Shown here piece after piece: positions 62,801 through 64,000 of a stretch of DNA of 64,000 bases. Location of the stretch: assembly GCF_002878395.1 (NCBI RefSeq), contig NC_061118.1, positions 87,524,344-87,588,343 on the forward strand, read 5' to 3'. Made by a program: the position numbers and the translations under genes. This DNA is from Capsicum annuum (taxonomy: Eukaryota > Streptophyta > Magnoliopsida > Solanales > Solanaceae). The notes beneath the pieces are model-generated. The model did not search any database, was not told the DNA's origin, and worked only from the letters and a program-made list of their open reading frames with translations. The first letter of the stretch is position 1, and each line of letters starts with the position of its first letter.

Positions 62801-63488
62801 TATGGACCACTTACCGAAATCACATTTTCGAGGTCAACCTAATATTCATACATGATCAAGGAATCATAACCCTCAAGAATGGGTAAAAACTATGCTAAAT
62901 ATGTCCTAAATCAAGCTTCACACTTTTTTGGATTTTAGTCAAGAATATCACTAAAATCCACCAAGTAAAGGTTGAAATCTTACCTCAATTGGGAAGATAA
63001 TTTCAAAAATCAATGATAATCAACATTCAAGGTCACCCACAAGTCTAAATTTTGAGATATCCCACTCTTTAGGGTTTTTTCTATGAAGGTATGGATGAAA
63101 AATGGTCTAATTATCTACCTAAGGGGTTTATTATACCCCTTCCAGGTACTTAGATGTTGAATCACACAAGAAACTGTGCAATCGCAAAATTGAACAACAA
63201 GAGTAGGTTTTCTCTTTCTTGAATTTTTCTTTGGGTTTGGATGGCTTAATCAAGATCGGTCTATCAAAATATAATACGGAAATATGCTTCGAATGAGGTC
63301 AAATATTTCCCACATCGAAAATTGCATTCTTATTTACATCCCCACATAACTCTAGTATGCTCTCCTTCAAAGTGACTATCCATAAGAGTATGAGCAATTG
63401 TCGACTCCTCCAATTTCAACTCCTTATTTTTGCTTTTGAGAAAATTTTTAGTCTCACACCACCCATAACTATGTTTTTGGGCGTTACA
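59826..63488 (-). mobile_element. Long minus-strand gypsy-type LTR (~3.7 kb)
   Basis: On the minus strand it starts TGTAACGCCCAAAAACATAG (63488) and ends at 59826 with GGTGTCATCATGAATCATAAATCAGATCATGACA-like sequence, the typical LTR end of Solanaceae gypsy elements. A GGGTTTTTTCTATG-type leader block (63070) and a minisatellite (61240-61540) lie inside. No ORFs. Both termini fit, but the unity of the 3.7 kb is inferred. Confidence 0.5.
61240..61540. repeat. Minisatellite of CC(T/G)(C/T)(T/C)GGCCTTG(T/C)C..TATCATCATAA units
   Basis: About eight imperfect units of 30-47 bp, each with TCCT-x-x-GGCCTTG followed by TATCA(T)CATA; the GGCCTT/GTCCTT anchor recurs near 61248, 61287, 61325, 61368, 61405, 61444, 61475 and 61512. 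Repetition yields short open frames (for example 61258-61534) that are not genes. Confidence 0.85.
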
Positions 63489-63739
63489 CGCTACAACTAT
63501 TTTTTGACTCTACTTATAGGTGGTGAATATCCAAACCAAACTTAATCAACCTTTTAAATAAGTTAATGATTGTTGTTCGCAAGGCGTGTCATGTTTCAAT
63601 CAGGCTATGTTTATATTAAAAAAATATATCTGCCACACTCTTGAAATAACGTACCATATCAAAAGGATAGTAATCAATAATAAGGAAGTCTTTATCACTT
63701 TACACTTCCTCTGGCCAAGTTGTCAAATCAAGAAGAGAA
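63489..63739 (-). other. Residual internal sequence, minus-strand Athila/Tat-like element
   Basis: Sequence downstream (minus strand) of the gag start codon at 63744-63742; the gag frame is lost after about 14 codons. No conserved gag block could be read before the LTR at 63488, so the element is cut here. Confidence 0.4.
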
Positions 63740-63759
63740 GGCATACACTAGTGTATGCC
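63740..63759 (-). repeat. Perfect 20-bp palindrome at gag start, copy 3
   Basis: GGCATACACTAGTGTATGCC is its own reverse complement. On the minus strand it starts 85 nt after the first base of the primer site (63844), and the gag ATG (63744-63742) lies in it, as in the two other copies. Confidence 0.9.
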
Positions 63760-63826
63760 CGAAGAAGAGTAAAAATGAAAAACTTGACAACTTCAACAAC
63801 TCCTATCAGTTTATCCATAATCATAT

Positions 63827-63844
63827 TACCCAGCAACAATGCCA
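63827..63844 (-). other. tRNA-Asp primer-binding site (minus strand)
   Basis: Minus-strand TGGCATTGTTGCTGGGTA corresponds to TGGCGCCGTTGCCGGGGA with transitions at most differing positions. This is the best preserved of the three sites in the window. Confidence 0.75.
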
Positions 63845-63849
63845 AAATT

Positions 63850-64000
63850 TTAATGCCCAAACTACACCTTCAATTGAAAGATAAAGTGTTCATTGTCAAA
63901 ATATAGTAACCTAACTAGCTTGGGGTCGATCACATAGGGAATATATCAAAAATCCTTCTCAAACTTGTTGAAATCACCAGGCAACAAAAAAAGTAAATAG
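63850..64000 (-). mobile_element. 3' end of the 5' LTR of a minus-strand Athila/Tat-like element (cut by window end)
   Basis: On the minus strand this sequence precedes the primer-binding site and contains GATCGACCCCAAGC and TTTGAGAAGG. It therefore should be the end of the element's 5' LTR; the remainder lies beyond the window. Confidence 0.55.

Overview
This is nuclear DNA from a plant, most likely Solanaceae. The pointers are a TS/SolS-type SINE with a TTG tail, an old endogenous pararetrovirus of the kind common in Solanum and Nicotiana, chromovirus LTRs that end in a GTCGTGTCA-like motif, and abundant GACGG/CCGTC and CGCTTAAG/GCTAAAG LTR motifs. No intact protein-coding gene is visible. 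The window is a heterochromatin-like stack of nested, decayed mobile elements around two host-gene relics: a five-exon cytokinin dehydrogenase pseudogene and the first exon of a secreted, probably laccase-like protein.

Layout. 1-2885: reverse transcriptase, RNase H, integrase and chromodomain of a Ty3/gypsy chromovirus (+ strand), riddled with stops. 2886-11196: its 3' LTR, split by a complete CACTA (En/Spm) DNA transposon at 4412-10245. That element has a TTT target duplication, inverted arrays of about 54-bp subterminal repeats, and two exons of a Transposase_24/TNPA-like gene. 11197-11853: minus-strand LTR pieces of the same family. 12679-16710: the CKX7-like pseudogene (- strand), with a Stowaway MITE in one intron. 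17948-25640: about one genome length (7.7 kb) of a caulimovirid (Solendovirus-like) copy. It holds duplicated small ORFs, a duplicated tRNA-Met primer site, coat protein with zinc knuckle, movement protein, two protease-like domains, RT/RNase H and a probable transactivator, all broken.

25640-38340: AT-rich intergenic DNA. It contains a ~107-bp tandem array holding a SINE with a perfect 18-bp duplication, the laccase-like exon, a 1.68-kb tandem duplication, and a 1.4-kb foldback element filled with degenerate GGTTAGGGT-like DNA. 38349-64000: nested LTR retrotransposons. The clearest is at 45129-53868. It has two LTRs, a GGGAA duplication, a tRNA-Asp primer site, and gag and protease remnants, but no RT or integrase that I can find; it sits inside an older minus-strand chromovirus LTR. 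A second gag-protease relic (55519-58259) and the 5' end of a third element on the minus strand (63586-64000) belong to the same Athila/Tat-like group. All three carry a GGCATAC..GTATGCC palindrome 83-85 nt after the primer-binding site, overlapping the gag start codon.

Nothing here forms a working pathway. What the window offers is a readable insertion history: CACTA into a chromovirus LTR, a gag-only LTR element into another chromovirus LTR, a solo-LTR-like insert into that element's gag, a SINE into a tandem array, and a MITE into a CKX intron. It also shows several mutational patterns worth checking.
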